A DNA stretch of 64,000 nucleotides from Oricola sp. (GTDB lineage Bacteria; Pseudomonadota; Alphaproteobacteria; Rhizobiales; Rhizobiaceae). The translations under genes and the position numbers were made by a program. The notes below the pieces were generated by a model. That model was given only the letters and a program-made list of their open reading frames with translations. It was not told the DNA's origin and searched no databases. The stretch spans positions 585,069 through 649,068 of the forward strand of contig NZ_JALEGV010000040.1 of assembly GCF_022763245.1 (NCBI RefSeq). Direction: 5' to 3'. This document shows, in pieces, positions 51,657 through 61,303 of the stretch (the first letter of the stretch is position 1; every line of letters starts with the position of its first letter).

Positions 51657-53612
51657 ATGCCGGACCCCGGGGGGTTTCTGACAGGCATTTTCGACGCGAC
51701 AGCACTGCTGTCGCTGCTCGCCGGGGTCGTCGCCGGCCTCATTCTCGGGGTCATTCCCGGGGTCGGCGGGCTGTTCGGCCTCGTGGTCCTGGTTCCCTTC
51801 ACCTATCACCTCGACCCCTTCGCCGCGGTGGCGCTGCTTCTCGGCGTGACCGCCGTGACGACTATTTCGGACACGATTCCCGCCGTCCTCCTAGGCGTAC
51901 CCGGGACCATCAGCGCCATCGCGACGGTGGAAGACGGCCACCCGCTGGCACGACAGGGACAAGCCGCACGCGCGCTGGGCGCGGCCTTCTCGTCCTCCAT
52001 GCTCGGCGGCATATTCGGCGCGATGGTGCTGTTTGCGACGATCCCCTTCATGCGGCCCATCGTCACCACGATGCAGACGCCGGATTTCCTGGCGATCTCG
52101 ATCATGGGCATGCTGCTGGTCTCGCTGATCTCCGGCCGCGACAGCCTCAAGGGGCTGGCGTCTCTCCTGATCGGGATCCTGCTCTGCTTCGTGGGGTTGG
52201 ACAGCAATACCGGCGAGGAACGCTTCACCGCCGGGATGATCTATTTCTGGGACGGCGTGCCGCTGGAGGTGCTGTTTCTCGGGCTGTTCGGCTTTCCCGA
52301 GATGATCGACCTGCTGCGCCGGCCGCGGATCAGCGACCATGCGCCGAAGGCCGGCGCCGTGGCGGGTTTGAAGGCCGGCATCGCCGACATGAGGCGCAAC
52401 TGGCGCCTCGTGTTGCAAAGCAGCGGCTTGGGCGCTGTGCTCGGCGCCATTCCCGGCGTCGGCGTCACCGTGATCGACTGGGTCGCCTACGGCCTGGCGA
52501 AACGCGCGAACCGCGAGGCGCCGGAATTCGGCGAAGGCAACATCAAGGGCGTGATCGCGCCCGAAAGCGCCAACAACGCCAAGGAAGGCGGCTATCTCAT
52601 TCCGACGATCGCGCTCGGTCTGCCCGGGTCCGTCACGATGACGATCCTGCTGGCCGCGTTCAACGTGCAAGGCATCTCGCCCGGACCGCAGATGCTGCAG
52701 GAGAACCTGCCGCTCATCTACGCGATGGTCTTCTACATCTGCGTGGCCAACATCATCGGCACGATGCTGTGCCTGTCCTTCACCGGGGCCTTTGCACGCA
52801 TCGCGGTCATTCCGACGCACTACATCTTCGCGGTCGCGACCGTCTTCCTCGTGCTCGGCGTCTTCTCCCGGAACGGCGACCCGAAGGACTTCGCAGTCTT
52901 CGTCGCCGCAGGGTTCCTCGGCTACCTGATGAAACACAATGGCTGGTCGCGGGCGGCGCTGTCCCTCGGCTTCGTGCTGGGCGCGAGCGTCGAGCGTTTC
53001 TTCCACCTCTCGATCCAGATGCATGGGGTGAACACCTTCCTTAGACCGCTCGTCCTGATCGCCCTCGCGCTGCTTCTGATCGTGATCATGGCGTCGATTC
53101 GAAGCCTACGCCGGACGCGCGGCGACCGGGTGCTGGCGGATGACGGCGCGGGCGACGCCCTGAGCTACGTGGCACTGACCGGCCTGGGCGTCGTCATCGT
53201 CAGCCGGGCGGCCGATCTCACCTTCGTCGCCGGGCTGTTTCCGATCGTCATCGGCACGGCCACGATCCTGCTGGGGCTTGCCCTGTTGGTCCGTTTCCTC
53301 TGGCGACGGCGCAGCAAAGGCGTCAAAGCGTCAGAGCCAAGCCGGATGGAAGGGCTCGCCGCAGCGGCTGCGCCAGCCCGGATGGCACTCTACAGCCTGG
53401 CGTTTCTACTGCTGATCTACGCGATCGGCCACCTGGCGGCGACCTTCGTGTTCGTGCTCGGCGTGGTCGTGTTTCACACGTCCGGCGGCAGGCTGCCGGC
53501 GGCGCTGACGGCCGCGGGTTGCACGGCCGTCGTCTACGGCGTGTTCGACACGCTCGTGTCGGTACGCTGGCCGCATTCGCTGGTGGAGATCGTTGTCGCC
53601 CGGCTCGCCTGA
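51657..53612 (+). CDS. TctA-TctB fusion membrane protein (module A)
   Basis: Both membrane subunits of a TTT transporter in one chain, 651 residues. Residues 1 to about 485 are TctA: GVIPGVGGLFGLVVLVPFTY, DTIPAVLLGVPGT, GAIPGVGVTVIDWVAYGLAK, then ESANNAKEGGYLIPTIALGL. From about residue 500 a TctB-like four-helix domain follows (YVALTGLGVVIVSRAADLTF, AGLFPIVIG, then MALYSLAFLLLIYAIGHLAA). It ends ten bases before convergent smpB, with no hairpin. Confidence 0.93.
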   Translation: MPDPGGFLTGIFDATALLSLLAGVVAGLILGVIPGVGGLFGLVVLVPFTYHLDPFAAVALLLGVTAVTTISDTIPAVLLGVPGTISAIATVEDGHPLARQGQAARALGAAFSSSMLGGIFGAMVLFATIPFMRPIVTTMQTPDFLAISIMGMLLVSLISGRDSLKGLASLLIGILLCFVGLDSNTGEERFTAGMIYFWDGVPLEVLFLGLFGFPEMIDLLRRPRISDHAPKAGAVAGLKAGIADMRRNWRLVLQSSGLGAVLGAIPGVGVTVIDWVAYGLAKRANREAPEFGEGNIKGVIAPESANNAKEGGYLIPTIALGLPGSVTMTILLAAFNVQGISPGPQMLQENLPLIYAMVFYICVANIIGTMLCLSFTGAFARIAVIPTHYIFAVATVFLVLGVFSRNGDPKDFAVFVAAGFLGYLMKHNGWSRAALSLGFVLGASVERFFHLSIQMHGVNTFLRPLVLIALALLLIVIMASIRSLRRTRGDRVLADDGAGDALSYVALTGLGVVIVSRAADLTFVAGLFPIVIGTATILLGLALLVRFLWRRRSKGVKASEPSRMEGLAAAAAPARMALYSLAFLLLIYAIGHLAATFVFVLGVVVFHTSGGRLPAALTAAGCTAVVYGVFDTLVSVRWPHSLVEIVVARLA

Positions 53613-53621
53613 ACAGGCGGC

Positions 53622-54104
53622 TCAGCCGTGCTCGCGGATGAGCCTTGCCTTCTGGCGGTTCCAGTCGCGTTGCTTGGAACTCTCGCGCTTGTCATGCAGC
53701 TTCTTGCCGCGCGCGATGGCGACTTCCAGCTTGGCGCGGCCGCGATCGTTGAAATAGAGCTTCAGCGGCACGAGCGTCATGCCGTCGCGATCCGCCGACT
53801 GCGCCATCTTCGCCATTTCGCGCTTGTGCAGCAGCAGTTTGCGCGGCCGGCGCGGCTGATGGTTGAACCGGTTGGCTTCCAAATATTCCGGGATGTGGGA
53901 GTTGATCAGCCAGATCTCGCCGTTCTCCTCCGACACGTAGCTTTCCGCGATGTTGGCCTCACCATTGCGCAAGGACTTTACCTCGGTGCCTTGCAGCACG
54001 AGGCCAGCCTCGAACGTGTCGAGGATCTCGAAATTGAAACGCGCCTTGCGGTTCTCGGCGACGAGCTTGCGCGCCGGATCGGGCTTTTTCTTGCTGTTTG
54101 CCAT
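53622..54104 (-). CDS. smpB: SsrA-binding protein SmpB
   Basis: tmRNA partner for ribosome rescue, 160 residues. [39 protein letters not shown] and [20 protein letters not shown] are diagnostic; the C-terminal tail is basic ([20 protein letters not shown]). It is 26 bases downstream of dapA, the order seen in other Rhizobiales. Confidence 0.97.
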   Translation of the reverse strand: MANSKKKPDPARKLVAENRKARFNFEILDTFEAGLVLQGTEVKSLRNGEANIAESYVSEENGEIWLINSHIPEYLEANRFNHQPRRPRKLLLHKREMAKMAQSADRDGMTLVPLKLYFNDRGRAKLEVAIARGKKLHDKRESSKQRDWNRQKARLIREHG

Positions 54105-54129
54105 AACCGGAAGGTGTGGTCGCGCCGGC

Positions 54130-55026
54130 TCAGTTCAAGAGGCCGGCATGACGCATCGCCTCGTCGATGGCGTGAGCGGTGGAATCCTCCACCGGCACCA
54201 TCGGCGACCGCAGCCGGTTCTTGACGCGGCCGAGACGCGACAACGCATATTTCGCACCGGACACGCCGGGCTCGATGAAGAGCGCCTTGTGCAGCGGCAG
54301 GAGCTTGTCCTGATACTCCAGCGCCCGGCCGTAATCGCCGGCCTCGCAGGCAGACTGGAACTCCGAGCACAGGCGCGGCGCGACATTTGCCGTCACCGAG
54401 ATGCAGCCGACGCCGCCATGCGCGTTGAAGCCGAGCGCCGACGCGTCCTCGCCCGAAAGCTGGATGAAGTCGTGGCCGCAGGCCATGCGCTGTTCGGAGA
54501 CGCGCTCGACCTTGCCGGTCGCGTCCTTGACGCCCCAGACATTGGGGAAATCGACGACCAGCCGGCCCATCGTCTGCGGGACCATGTCGATCACCGAGCG
54601 CGGCGGGATGTTGTAAATGATGATCGGGATGTCGATCGCCTGTGCGATGGCGGCGAAATGCTCGTAGAGCCCGCGCTGGTTGGGCTTGTTGTAATAGGGC
54701 GTGACGACGAGCACCGCATCCGCGCCGGCGCTTTCGGCGTGCATGGCGAGATCGACGGCCTCATGCGTGTTGTTGGAGCCGGCACCCGCGATCACCGGCG
54801 CGCGACCGGCGGACGCGGAAATGCAGACCTCGATGACGCGCTTGTGCTCGTCATGGGTCAGGGTCGGCGACTCCCCTGTCGTCCCGACGGGAACGAGGCC
54901 TTTCGTTCCCTCGGCGATCTGCCATTCCACGAGCGCGTGAAACACGTCCTCGTCGAACGCGCCCGACATGTCGAACGGGGTAACAAGCGCGGTCATCGAC
55001 CCGCGCAGCGCCGAACGCTCCACCAT
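54130..55026 (-). CDS. dapA: 4-hydroxy-tetrahydrodipicolinate synthase
   Basis: Condenses pyruvate and aspartate semialdehyde in lysine/diaminopimelate synthesis. 298 residues. [14 protein letters not shown], the Tyr in [11 protein letters not shown], and the Schiff-base Lys in [15 protein letters not shown] are present. Upstream of smpB and divergent from the transglycosylase gene, 197 bases away. Confidence 0.97.
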   Translation of the reverse strand: MVERSALRGSMTALVTPFDMSGAFDEDVFHALVEWQIAEGTKGLVPVGTTGESPTLTHDEHKRVIEVCISASAGRAPVIAGAGSNNTHEAVDLAMHAESAGADAVLVVTPYYNKPNQRGLYEHFAAIAQAIDIPIIIYNIPPRSVIDMVPQTMGRLVVDFPNVWGVKDATGKVERVSEQRMACGHDFIQLSGEDASALGFNAHGGVGCISVTANVAPRLCSEFQSACEAGDYGRALEYQDKLLPLHKALFIEPGVSGAKYALSRLGRVKNRLRSPMVPVEDSTAHAIDEAMRHAGLLN

Positions 55027-55223
55027 GAAAACTCAACTCCCACAGAAGGTTGCGCGGTTTTCCGCGCTATGGTTTGGTAATTTCGGCGCACCATAGTCGC
55101 GCGGACTGCCTGCGGCAAGCACGGAGATCGCATCGTTTTGTGCGCATTTTCACGGACCGTTCACCATAAACAGGCCATGCTCTCGCGATAGGGAACCGTG
55201 AATCGCCCGCAAGGGGAAACGCC

Positions 55224-57251
55224 ATGCCGTTGCCACGCCTGACCGCCATCGTCGCCGCGACCGCCGGCCTTCACGCCGCCGTCGTCGGAGCGATCGTGCT
55301 TGCCGACGCGCCGGCCGGCATCGACCGCCAGACCACCGGATCCATCGCGCGCAACGAGCCGGCGCCGAACCGCGCCGCGCTGGCGGAAGCGCTCGACGCG
55401 CTTGATGCCGGCGATTTCGACCGGCTGCGCACACTGCATCGCGCCCTTCCCGCTCAAAGCCTCGACGCGAAGATCATCACCTGGGCGGCGGCGACCTCCG
55501 GCAGCGCCGGCGTGTCGTCGGCGGAGATCGCCGACGCCATCAAGGCGCTCGAAGGCTGGCCGGACACGACGTCGCTCAGCGCCAATTTCGAGCGGGCGCT
55601 GGCGCGCGAAACGCACGATCCTCTGGAGATCGTCCGGATCTACGAGAAGGACGCACCGCAGACGCTGACCGGCGCCGTCGCGCTCGCCCGCGCCCGGGTG
55701 AGCCTGAAGGACAGCGAGGGCGCCCGCGAGGCGCTTCTGCCCTGGTGGCTGGACGAGCCTCTGTCCTCACGCGACGAATTGCAGATCCTGTCGGAGTTCG
55801 TGGAGGTCCTCAGCAAGGAGGATCACCGCAAGCGGTTCCTCGCCATGATGTATCGCGAGCGCATCCGCTCGGCCGGACGGGTCGCGCGCGCCGCGGAGAT
55901 GGAGGCGTTCTTCGACCCGTGGTCGGCGGCGATCCGCACGGAAAAGGACGCGCCGAAGCTGCTCGAAAAGGCGGACGATAACTTCAAGGAGAGCCCGCAC
56001 CATCTGTTTGCCCGCATCACCTGGTTGCGCCACATGGAACGCGACGGCGACGCGGCCAAGCTGCTGCTGGAAGCGCCGGTCGAGCCTTCCGAGCTGGTGG
56101 ACCCGGACGCATGGTGGACCGAACGTCGAATCGTCTCGCGCGACGCCTTCGAGCATGACGATCCCGAGACCGCCTACAAGATTGCCGCGATGCATCGCGG
56201 CGGATCGGCGGCGACCCAGATTGAAGCCGCATTCCATGCCGGCTGGTACGCGCTGCGCGGCCTGAACGACCCGGACAAGGCGATCGCGCATTTCGAGAGC
56301 ATCGAGGATCTGGCCAACGGCGCGATCTCGCGGGCGCGCGGCGCCTATTGGCTGGGCCGGGCGTATGAGGCCGCGAAATCGCCCGAGGCCGACGCGCATT
56401 ATCGGCGCGCCGCGCAGTTCCAGACCACCTATTACGGCCAGTTGGCGCGCCAGCGCCTGGGGCTGGAGCCGGAGGACATCCACCGGCCCTCGGTCACGCC
56501 GGGCGACACGGACCGCTACAAGTCCAACGAACCGGTGGCCGCCATGCTGCGCCTGGAAGAGATCGGCCGCACCGACCTCGCCCGCAGGCTGGCGCGCGGC
56601 CTGGGCGGCACGCTGGAGAACACGCCGGCCATCACGCAGCTCGTCGCCCATCTGGAACGGCTGGAAGACCGCTTCACCGCGCTTCGCATCGCCAAGGCGG
56701 CCGAATGGCGCGGGCTGGAAACCGGCGCGCTGACCCACCCGATCGGCGCGATTCCCGCCTCGACGCCGATCGAGCCGCAGGAACGTCCCCTCGCCTATGC
56801 GATCGCGCGCCAGGAAAGCGAATTCAATGTCGGCGCACATTCGCGCGCCAATGCTCTCGGCCTGATGCAGCTCCTGCCCGGCACGGCCAAGCAGATGGCG
56901 CGGCAGGCGGGGCTCGACTACCAGCCCGCCCGGCTGGGCTCGGACAGCGCCTACAACGCCGCGCTCGGCGCCGCCTATCTGCGCCGGCAGCTCGACCGGT
57001 TCGACGGTTCCTACATCCTTACCTTCATCGCCTACAATGCCGGGCCGACCCGGGTGGGCGAATGGATCGAGCGCTTCGGCGATCCGCGCGGCAAGCCGCT
57101 CGACGAGGTCATCGACTGGGTGGAACAGATTCCCTACACCGAGACCCGCAGCTATGTGCAGCGCGTGATGGAAAACCTGCAGGTCTACAAGGCGCGCTTC
57201 GACGAACCCGCCGACATCGCCCATGACCTGCGGTTCGGGGTCAAGGAATAG
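55224..57251 (+). CDS. slt: Soluble lytic murein transglycosylase
   Basis: Periplasmic muramidase forming 1,6-anhydromuramic ends, 675 residues. The N-terminus is a signal anchor. A long alpha-superhelical U/L domain (about 50-500) is followed by the catalytic SLT domain: ARQESEFNVGAHSRANALGL with E531, MQLLPGTAKQMA, AYNAALGAAYLRRQLDRF and YNAGPTRVGEWIERFG. CAAGGGGAAACGCC precedes the ATG. Confidence 0.95.
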   Translation: MPLPRLTAIVAATAGLHAAVVGAIVLADAPAGIDRQTTGSIARNEPAPNRAALAEALDALDAGDFDRLRTLHRALPAQSLDAKIITWAAATSGSAGVSSAEIADAIKALEGWPDTTSLSANFERALARETHDPLEIVRIYEKDAPQTLTGAVALARARVSLKDSEGAREALLPWWLDEPLSSRDELQILSEFVEVLSKEDHRKRFLAMMYRERIRSAGRVARAAEMEAFFDPWSAAIRTEKDAPKLLEKADDNFKESPHHLFARITWLRHMERDGDAAKLLLEAPVEPSELVDPDAWWTERRIVSRDAFEHDDPETAYKIAAMHRGGSAATQIEAAFHAGWYALRGLNDPDKAIAHFESIEDLANGAISRARGAYWLGRAYEAAKSPEADAHYRRAAQFQTTYYGQLARQRLGLEPEDIHRPSVTPGDTDRYKSNEPVAAMLRLEEIGRTDLARRLARGLGGTLENTPAITQLVAHLERLEDRFTALRIAKAAEWRGLETGALTHPIGAIPASTPIEPQERPLAYAIARQESEFNVGAHSRANALGLMQLLPGTAKQMARQAGLDYQPARLGSDSAYNAALGAAYLRRQLDRFDGSYILTFIAYNAGPTRVGEWIERFGDPRGKPLDEVIDWVEQIPYTETRSYVQRVMENLQVYKARFDEPADIAHDLRFGVKE

Positions 57252-57299
57252 CCCGCCTCCCAAGAAGGGGAACGGACATCAACCGCTTGCGATGAAACG

Positions 57300-58025
57300 C
57301 TATTCCGTCGCCGTTTCGGGCGTCGGCCGCTTCAGCGCGGACAGCGAGCCGGTGCCGTGCGGGAATGTGACCGCGGCCGGGTTGAGGCCCTTGCAGACAA
57401 CCGGATAGGTCGCGCGGAAGACCGTTTCGTCATACTCGACCGCCCCGTCGAAACAGGTGATCTTGCCGACGCCGTTCATCCACAGGCGGTTCGGATCGAT
57501 CGGAATGAGGCCGCGTCCGCCCGGCTTCACCTGGCGGTGGATCTCGAAATGAAGATGCAGGATGCCGGCCGCGAGCACGCCGGTTCGGCCCAGCGTTCCG
57601 ATCGCCTGGCCGCGCGCGACGGTGTCGCCCACCTTCACGCTCTTTCGGTCGAGATGCTTGTAGATCGAGATGGTTCGCCGTCCGCTGGCGTCGGCGCCAT
57701 GATCGATGACGACCTGGTTGCCATACATGGGCTCGACGAAGGACTTGGTGACGCGCCCGGGCGCGGCGGCCAGAACCGGGGTGCCGAGCTTTGCGATGAC
57801 GTCGATGCCCTCATGCTTGTAGGGCGCGGCGTTCTCGCTGTTGGGATCCTCGACGCGATATTGCTGCCGGATTGACGGCGCGTTGGCGGGCATCGTCAGG
57901 GCGATGCGTTCTTCCACTTCGCCGAGATAGGGCGTTGCGTCGCCGTAAAGATCGACACAGCCGGAGAGCATGAGGCTCAAGCCGACGAAACCGGCCATGG
58001 ATGGGAGCTTGCCTGACAGTCTCAC
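57300..58025 (-). CDS. M23-family metallopeptidase lipoprotein
   Basis: Peptidoglycan endopeptidase-type protein, 241 residues. The N-terminus is a lipoprotein signal with lipobox LSGC near residue 22. The LytM core has HEGIDV (zinc ligands His and Asp) and the HLHFEIH motif, with VLAAAPGRVTKSFVEPMYGN between them. All zinc ligands look intact, so it may be active rather than an EnvC-type activator. The GTG at 58025 follows GGGGAGGGGAC. Convergent with slt, both acting on the cell wall. Confidence 0.85.
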   Translation of the reverse strand: MRLSGKLPSMAGFVGLSLMLSGCVDLYGDATPYLGEVEERIALTMPANAPSIRQQYRVEDPNSENAAPYKHEGIDVIAKLGTPVLAAAPGRVTKSFVEPMYGNQVVIDHGADASGRRTISIYKHLDRKSVKVGDTVARGQAIGTLGRTGVLAAGILHLHFEIHRQVKPGGRGLIPIDPNRLWMNGVGKITCFDGAVEYDETVFRATYPVVCKGLNPAAVTFPHGTGSLSALKRPTPETATE

Positions 58026-58157
58026 GTCCCCTCCCCATCGAATCCAGAACAAAGGTGTCGCTGAAAATCGTCCGTCGCTGTCACAACCCGAGGACGATCA
58101 CGGTGGAGTTCTTCTACGCCGACACGACGTCCAGTGTCCATATGGCCTGCCGCTCGG

Positions 58158-60116
58158 TCATGTGAAATGTGAGAAGATCGGGACCAGCGGCGCCGGCCAC
58201 GGGATGTTCATGGCGAGGTCGAAGAGCAGCCATATCGTCAACAGAACGCCGACGATCGTCGGGATCACGACCCGCATGCTGATGCCGCCCGAGCGGAACA
58301 CGCTGACGGCGATGAAGACCGCGACCGCCACATAGGGGCCGAAACAGACGAACAGTGCGAGAAGCGACAGGAAGCCGAGAAGATAGACGAGCCCGGCGAC
58401 CGCGGGCGTCACCACCTTGTCGCGGATGCCCGACCGAAGATCGATGGCGCGCAGGCGAATGACGTCATTTGCCAGCAGGACGAGGCCGATCGCCAGGATC
58501 ACCACGAAGACGACGAGCGGGAACAACGAAGCGCCCGCGGGCCATGCGCTCGCCGTGACCACGCCGAACACCGACAGCGTCACCGCCAGGAAGCTCAGCA
58601 TCGCGGCGGGAATCGACGCCACGCGCGTTGGCTCCAGCCCGCGCTGCCGGATCGCCCGGAACCATTCCGGCAGGTAGCGGAAGAAGCTGGCGATCGCCAA
58701 AGCCAGAATGATCATGACGATCGGCCGCGTCAGCCACGACCACTCGTAGATGGAGTGCGAGATGAAGAAGTAGCGCTCGACCGCCGGCCCGAGGACGAAG
58801 CCCAGCGCAAAGGCGGATCGCGACCAGTTGGCCGCGCCGAGCACCATGCCGACGACGCCGAAGACGAGCAGGGTCACCAGATCGCCGTAGTCGCGGTTGG
58901 CCTGGAACGCGCCCAGCATCACGAAGACAAGGACGACCGGAACTATGATCGCGGAAGGTACGACGGCGAGACGGGCGAGATAGGGCGTCAGCCCGAGGCA
59001 GATCGCGGTGCCGAGAATGTTGGCAAGGCCGACGCTCAACACCATGACGACGGTGAGGTCGAGATGCTTGGTCAGCATGTCCGGCCCCGGCACGATGCCC
59101 TGCACCAGAAGCGCGCCGAGAAGGATCGTCATGCTTGCGCTGCCCGGGATGCCGAACGCGATCGTCGGCACCAGCGCGCCGCCTTCCTTGGCATTGTTCG
59201 CCGATTCCGGGGCGATCACGCCCCTGACGTCGCCCTGCCCGAACTCGTTGTTGCGGCGGATCGTGCGGCTTGCGACGCCGTAGGCGATCCAGTCGATCAC
59301 CGCGGCCCCGATGCCGGGCACCGCGCCGAGCAGCGCGCCGAGGAAACTCATCCGCGCCACCAGGGGCGCGTTCTTCAGCGTGTCCTTGATGCCGGTCTTC
59401 AGACCTCCCCCGGCGGATAGCGCGGATTTCTCCACCGCGATCGCCTTGGATTTCAGAAGCACGAACAGTTCGGGCACCCCGAACAGGCCGAGGAAGAGCG
59501 GAACGAGGGGCACGCCCTCCCAGAGGTAGATGGTGCCATAGGTCCACCGATCCGTCGCCGTGGTCGGCGCCAGCCCGATGAAGGCCACGGCCAGCCCGGC
59601 GCAGACCGAGAGCAGGCCTCGTAGCGGGTTCGCAGCCGAAAGGGTCGCCACCATGGACAGGCCGAAGATCGAGATGGCGAAGAGTTCGGGCGACGCGATG
59701 CTGGCCACGATCGGCCGCATGAGCGGGATGGCGAGAGCCAGGGCGAAGGCGCCCACGATGCCGCCGATCATCGAGGCGCTGAAGGCCGCGCCGAACGCGC
59801 GCTCGCTTTCGCCCTTGCGCGCCATCGCGTGACCGTCGACCACGGTCGCCGCGGACCCGACCGTGCCCGGCACGCCGAACAGCACCGCGGAGATCGTGTC
59901 GCTGGTGGTGGTGACCGACCCCATGCCGAGGAGCAGCGCGATCGCCGCATACGGGTCGAGTTGGTAGGTGAACGGCACTAGCAGCGCCATGCCGATGATG
60001 CCGCTGAGGCCCGGAATGACGCCGATGACCAGCCCCGAACAGACGCCGATGAAGAGAAACATCAGCCGCGACGGTTCCGCGATCTCCGATAGGGCCAGTA
60101 GATACGCTTCTGTCAA
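58158..60116 (-). CDS. TctA-TctB fusion membrane protein (module B)
   Basis: Second fused TTT membrane protein, 652 residues, almost the same length as module A. TctA part: GVIPGLSGIIGMALLVPFTY near residue 30, DTISAVLFGVPGTVGSA, GAVPGIGAAVIDWIAYGVAS, and PESANNAKEGGALVPTIAFG. The TctB part begins near residue 490 (AAMLSFLAVTLSVFGVVTAS, ASLFPLVVF). The start is a TTG at 60116 with GAAGG upstream. The TctC-like gene ends 147 bases before it, so the two are probably cotranscribed. Confidence 0.92.
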   Translation of the reverse strand: MTEAYLLALSEIAEPSRLMFLFIGVCSGLVIGVIPGLSGIIGMALLVPFTYQLDPYAAIALLLGMGSVTTTSDTISAVLFGVPGTVGSAATVVDGHAMARKGESERAFGAAFSASMIGGIVGAFALALAIPLMRPIVASIASPELFAISIFGLSMVATLSAANPLRGLLSVCAGLAVAFIGLAPTTATDRWTYGTIYLWEGVPLVPLFLGLFGVPELFVLLKSKAIAVEKSALSAGGGLKTGIKDTLKNAPLVARMSFLGALLGAVPGIGAAVIDWIAYGVASRTIRRNNEFGQGDVRGVIAPESANNAKEGGALVPTIAFGIPGSASMTILLGALLVQGIVPGPDMLTKHLDLTVVMVLSVGLANILGTAICLGLTPYLARLAVVPSAIIVPVVLVFVMLGAFQANRDYGDLVTLLVFGVVGMVLGAANWSRSAFALGFVLGPAVERYFFISHSIYEWSWLTRPIVMIILALAIASFFRYLPEWFRAIRQRGLEPTRVASIPAAMLSFLAVTLSVFGVVTASAWPAGASLFPLVVFVVILAIGLVLLANDVIRLRAIDLRSGIRDKVVTPAVAGLVYLLGFLSLLALFVCFGPYVAVAVFIAVSVFRSGGISMRVVIPTIVGVLLTIWLLFDLAMNIPWPAPLVPIFSHFT

Positions 60117-60263
60117 AGGCCTTCACCGAACCTGCTTCTGGCGGCCAGAACCGGGCGCCCGGCCCTGTCACGCGAAAGCGACCCGGATGCCGGATCGCTC
60201 TCAAAGGCCGCCGCGCACCGGGGCGCGCGACCGGCCGATATCGTCAAACGCCTGCTCCGCTCG

Positions 60264-61268
60264 CTATTCGAGCAGTTCGCCAGCCCGCTCGACCAGCGAC
60301 GCGTCGGAGGCCATGAGTTCAGCGACGAGCTTCTGGATCTCCTCGCCCGGCATCGCATCGACGTCCAGACCCAGCGATTCCGCTTCCTTAAGGAACTCCG
60401 CATCCTGCGTCATCTCGGTGAAGGCGTCGCGCAGCGTGGCCGCGACTTCGGGATCCATGCCGGGCGGCGCGAAGAAGGCGCGATAGAAGGCGAGCGGCGC
60501 GATGACGAGGGCAGCGGCCTTGCGCTCGTTTTCGTCCTCGATCATCTCGTAGAAGGCCGGCAGGTCGCCGAGATCCTTGTTGCGGACGAGGCCGAGTTGC
60601 CCGATCCGGTTGAACTGGTTCTCGTAGGCCGACCCCTTCAGGGAGGACCAGGAGTAGCCGCAGCGCGCCTGCACCTCGCCCTGCTCCATCGCCAGAAGGA
60701 TTTCCGGACCGCCCGGATATCCGGTGACGATCCTGAACTTCGCGTCGAACAGGTTCTTCAGGAGGGCCGGAAACTGATAGGTGGTAGCGCCCTTGTCAGT
60801 CGCGCCGACGACGAAATCCTGCGCCATGAACGCATCCATCGTCTCTATCCCGGACGCCTTGGTCGTCACGCAGACCGAGGTCTCGTTCGCGAGGCTTCCG
60901 ATCCAGGTCAGTGCCGTCGGGTCGTATTTTGCCGCATCCGCGTTGAACAGCGGGAATGTCGCCATGGAGGAATTGGCCATGGTGATCAGCGAGCCGTCAT
61001 TGGCCTTGCTGGCCGCGGTCAGAAGGGTGAGCTTGAGGCTGCCACCGCCCGGCTGGTTCTGCACGACGAAATCCGGATTGCCCGGCAGGAACCGGCCGAG
61101 GTGCCGTGCGACGAGGCGCCCGAAGGTGTCGTAGCCGCCGCCGGCGCTGTAGCCGATCCGCAGCTCGACCGTGTCGGCGTCGAACGGCGCTGCATATGGC
61201 TGCGAGACGCCCAGCACAGCAAGGGCAAGCGACGCCGCCAGCCCGATTTTCTTGATCCGTGTCGTCAT
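60264..61268 (-). CDS. TctC-like solute-binding protein (module B)
   Basis: Periplasmic binding protein, 334 residues. Signal peptide cleaved near residue 27 (VSQPYAA). The ligand loop is LRIGYSAGGGYDTFGRLVAR, followed by NQPGGGSLKLTLLT, SVCVTTKASGI and FRIVTGYPGGPEILLAMEQG. A pair of Cys (SVC and ARCGYS) matches the Cys pair in module A (SVC and GYCG), probably a disulfide. GGAGGAGTTTTC precedes the ATG. It follows the ligase gene by 35 bases. Confidence 0.9.
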   Translation of the reverse strand: MTTRIKKIGLAASLALAVLGVSQPYAAPFDADTVELRIGYSAGGGYDTFGRLVARHLGRFLPGNPDFVVQNQPGGGSLKLTLLTAASKANDGSLITMANSSMATFPLFNADAAKYDPTALTWIGSLANETSVCVTTKASGIETMDAFMAQDFVVGATDKGATTYQFPALLKNLFDAKFRIVTGYPGGPEILLAMEQGEVQARCGYSWSSLKGSAYENQFNRIGQLGLVRNKDLGDLPAFYEMIEDENERKAAALVIAPLAFYRAFFAPPGMDPEVAATLRDAFTEMTQDAEFLKEAESLGLDVDAMPGEEIQKLVAELMASDASLVERAGELLE

Positions 61269-61303
61269 GAAAACTCCTCCAGGTTTGTGCCCCGCGCGTG
61301 AAA

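Noticed and set aside
53613..53621. Insertion-site direct repeats at module edges
   Set aside because: Comparing the ends of modules A and B by eye gave no shared flanking repeat or integrase remnant, so a mobile-element origin cannot be supported.
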